A stretch of 22,805 nt of DNA from positions 1 through 22,805 of the forward strand of contig JASLBE010000018.1 in NCBI GenBank assembly GCA_030146705.1, written 5' to 3'. The notes beneath the pieces are model-generated. The model worked only from the letters and a program-made list of their open reading frames with translations, had not been told where the DNA came from and ran no database searches. This stretch comes from Tissierellales bacterium (lineage in GTDB: Bacteria; Bacillota; Clostridia; Tissierellales; Tissierellaceae). Shown here in pieces: positions 21,150 through 22,805 of this stretch. Position numbers and translations under genes: made by a program. Numbering within the stretch: the stretch's first letter is position 1; the number at the start of each line of letters is the position of its first letter.

Positions 21150-22310
21150 TTACATATCCTCATTATCTAATGAAGCATCATCTTTAATATCTTCTTTAAC
21201 ATCTTCTAATTCTAAACTTCCCTCATCTATAGATTCTTCAGGTTGCTCTTTTTGAGTTTCCTCTTTATTTAAATCTTCCTCATACTGCGTTTCAGATTTA
21301 ATATCTATCTTCCAATTTGTAAGCTTAGCTGCTAACCTAGCATTCTGCCCTTCCTTACCTATGGCCAATGACAGTTGATAATCAGGAACAATTACAACTG
21401 CTGATTTTTCTTCCTCATCTATTATAACATCTATTACCTTTGAAGGACTTAAGCTATTAGCTATAAATTCAGCCATATCATTGCTCCATATTATGATGTC
21501 TATTTTTTCTCCATTTAGCTCATCAACAATTATCTTTACCCTGCTGCCCTTGAAACCTACACAAGCTCCTAGTGGATCTACATCTGGGTCCTTTGACTGT
21601 ACTGCAATTTTAGTCCTGCTTCCAGCCTCCCTAGATATAGAGTGAATATCTACTATTCCTTCATGAATTTCAGGAACTTCTAACTCAAAAAGTCTTTTTA
21701 CTAAATTAGGATGAGATCTTGATAAAATAATTTGAGGCCCCTTATTTGTTTTCTTTACTTCAAGAACCAGCATTTTCATTCTTCCGTGCGGTTCATAAAC
21801 CTCTTCTGGTATTTGCTCACTTGGTGGTAAAATAGCTTCTATTTTTCCCAAGTCAACATATACATTATTCCTATTAATTCTTTGAATTTCCCCAGTAATT
21901 ACTTCATTTTCCCTATCTATAAATTCATCATATATAACATCTCTTTCAGCGTCTTTTATCCTTTGTATTACAACTTGCTTAGCTGTTTGTGCTGCAATCC
22001 TACCAAAATCCAAAGGTGTAGCCTCTAATCTTACTACATCTCCAACTTCATAAATCGGGTCTATTTCCTTAGCCATTTCTAGAGAAACTTCCATATTTTC
22101 ATCGAAAACCTCTTCTACTACATCCTTAATAGAATAAACCTTTATTTCCCCAGTCTCCCTATCCATATCTACTTCAGCATTTGTAGCAGAACCAAAATTC
22201 TTTTTATAGCTAGATATTAAAGCAGCCTCTATTGCATCCAAAATGACTTCTTTAGATATTCCTTTTTCCTTTTCTATCTCATATAGAGCTTGTATAAACT
22301 CTTGATTCAT
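21150..22310 (-). CDS. nusA: Transcription termination/antitermination factor NusA
   Basis: Binds RNA polymerase and modulates pausing, termination and antitermination. The 386-residue protein has the N-terminal polymerase-binding domain (about 1-125), an S1 domain (about 130-200, GEIQRINRNNVYVDLGKIEA), two KH domains (DPLGACVGFKGSRVKIIVDE and AIGKEGQNARLAAKL) and a short acidic tail (about 345-386) in place of the extra C-terminal repeats of Escherichia coli. AGGGGG lies seven to nine bases before the ATG. It is 12 bases after rimP. Confidence 0.98.
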   Translation of the reverse strand: MNQEFIQALYEIEKEKGISKEVILDAIEAALISSYKKNFGSATNAEVDMDRETGEIKVYSIKDVVEEVFDENMEVSLEMAKEIDPIYEVGDVVRLEATPLDFGRIAAQTAKQVVIQRIKDAERDVIYDEFIDRENEVITGEIQRINRNNVYVDLGKIEAILPPSEQIPEEVYEPHGRMKMLVLEVKKTNKGPQIILSRSHPNLVKRLFELEVPEIHEGIVDIHSISREAGSRTKIAVQSKDPDVDPLGACVGFKGSRVKIIVDELNGEKIDIIIWSNDMAEFIANSLSPSKVIDVIIDEEEKSAVVIVPDYQLSLAIGKEGQNARLAAKLTNWKIDIKSETQYEEDLNKEETQKEQPEESIDEGSLELEDVKEDIKDDASLDNEDM

Positions 22311-22322
22311 TTACTTTACCCC

Positions 22323-22790
22323 CTAAAATTTTATCACCAACCTCATTAGTGAAACTATTTCTCTTGGTATAGCTAAAATTTCACCATCTTCCATTTCAAT
22401 TTCAAAGTCTTCTTCATTATAAGCCCTTAAAAAACCTTCTAATTTTTTTCTATTATTGAAAGATTTGTATAATTTCAGTTCTACTTCCTTCCCTAGGTTT
22501 CTCTCATAGTCCTTGTCTGTTTTTAAAGGCCTATCAAGTCCTGGGGATGATACTTCTAGAAAATATGCTTCATTAGTTGGGTCCTCCCTATCTAATAATT
22601 CACTCAATTTTTCTGTCATAATTTGACAATCATCTAGGTTTATTCCACCCTTTTTATCAATATAAACTCTTAAAAAGAAATAGTCATTCTCCTTAACATA
22701 TTCTACATCAACTAGGTCATAACCTAGTTCATTGGCTATTCTTTCCCCATTTTCTTTGGTTATTCCTACAATTCCTCGTCCTTTAGCCAC
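22323..22790 (-). CDS. rimP: Ribosome maturation factor RimP
   Basis: Helps the 30S subunit mature. The 155-residue protein is complete: an N-terminal domain with LGYDLVDVEYVKEN and LRVYIDKKGGINLDDC, the family signature FLEVSSPGLDRPLK (about 83-96), and a C-terminal SH3-like domain. The start is GTG at 22790, with GGAGG seven bases upstream. It opens the nusA-infB operon, whose promoter is probably just outside the right edge. Confidence 0.97.
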   Translation of the reverse strand: MAKGRGIVGITKENGERIANELGYDLVDVEYVKENDYFFLRVYIDKKGGINLDDCQIMTEKLSELLDREDPTNEAYFLEVSSPGLDRPLKTDKDYERNLGKEVELKLYKSFNNRKKLEGFLRAYNEEDFEIEMEDGEILAIPREIVSLMRLVIKF

Positions 22791-22805
22791 TCTCTCACCT
22801 CCGAC

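Noticed and set aside
1..22805. CRISPR array, prophage or transposon
   Set aside because: No regularly spaced direct repeats, integrase, transposase or structural phage genes were seen; the phage-like flavour of the split ATPase stands alone.

Overview
The window is AT-rich and densely packed, and it reads as a conserved chromosomal backbone of a low-GC, spore-forming Firmicute (class Clostridia/Tissierellia in character). The evidence is SpoVS, the rimP-nusA-infB-rbfA-truB-ribF-rpsO-pnp-pgsA-cinA-recA-rny-spoVS gene order shared with Bacillus and Clostridium, GAAC-N4-GTTC LexA boxes, a four-cysteine L28, and strong AGGAGG ribosome binding sites with some TTG and GTG starts. The species cannot be named from this sequence. 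I see no tRNA, rRNA, CRISPR array, insertion sequence or prophage. No stretch over 300 bases lacks a gene.

Layout. Positions 1-2055 hold the L28 neighbourhood: a partial Asp23-family gene, rpmB (the first of only two + strand genes), then thiN and rpe on the minus strand. Positions 2199-3289 are the SOS pair: lexA and a divergent LysM/membrane gene resembling the division inhibitor YneA, sharing a promoter region with two perfect LexA boxes and one degenerate one. Positions 3348-4558 hold a PHP-domain phosphoesterase and a PadR-type regulator. Positions 4622-6475 hold spoVS and RNase Y. Positions 6599-9927 hold a tightly coupled four-gene operon: a Mre11/SbcD-like nuclease, an N-terminal Rad50-like half ending in a CPFC hook, an 82-residue coiled-coil protein and a C-terminal Rad50-like half. 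Positions 10056-15448 hold recA, cinA, pgsA and pnp. Positions 15537-22790 hold the translation and RNA block rpsO, ribF, truB, nrnA, rbfA, infB, nusA and rimP.

How the genes work together. The right half joins transcription elongation, ribosome maturation, initiation, tRNA pseudouridylation, flavin cofactor synthesis and RNA turnover. The centre is about DNA repair: recA carries a LexA box, LexA is encoded 8 kb away, and the split Mre11/Rad50-like operon lies between recA and rny, where Bacillus subtilis has pbpX. RNase Y and PNPase provide mRNA decay.

Most noteworthy are: the split Rad50-like ATPase with its Mre11-like partner; a small hairpin lying exactly between the recA Shine-Dalgarno sequence and its start codon; an eight-G tract forming the Shine-Dalgarno sequence of the SOS division-inhibitor gene; a perfect 42-base inverted repeat spanning the thiN stop codon; paired dyads around the rpe promoter; and the absence of the usual ylxR and L7Ae-like genes between nusA and infB.
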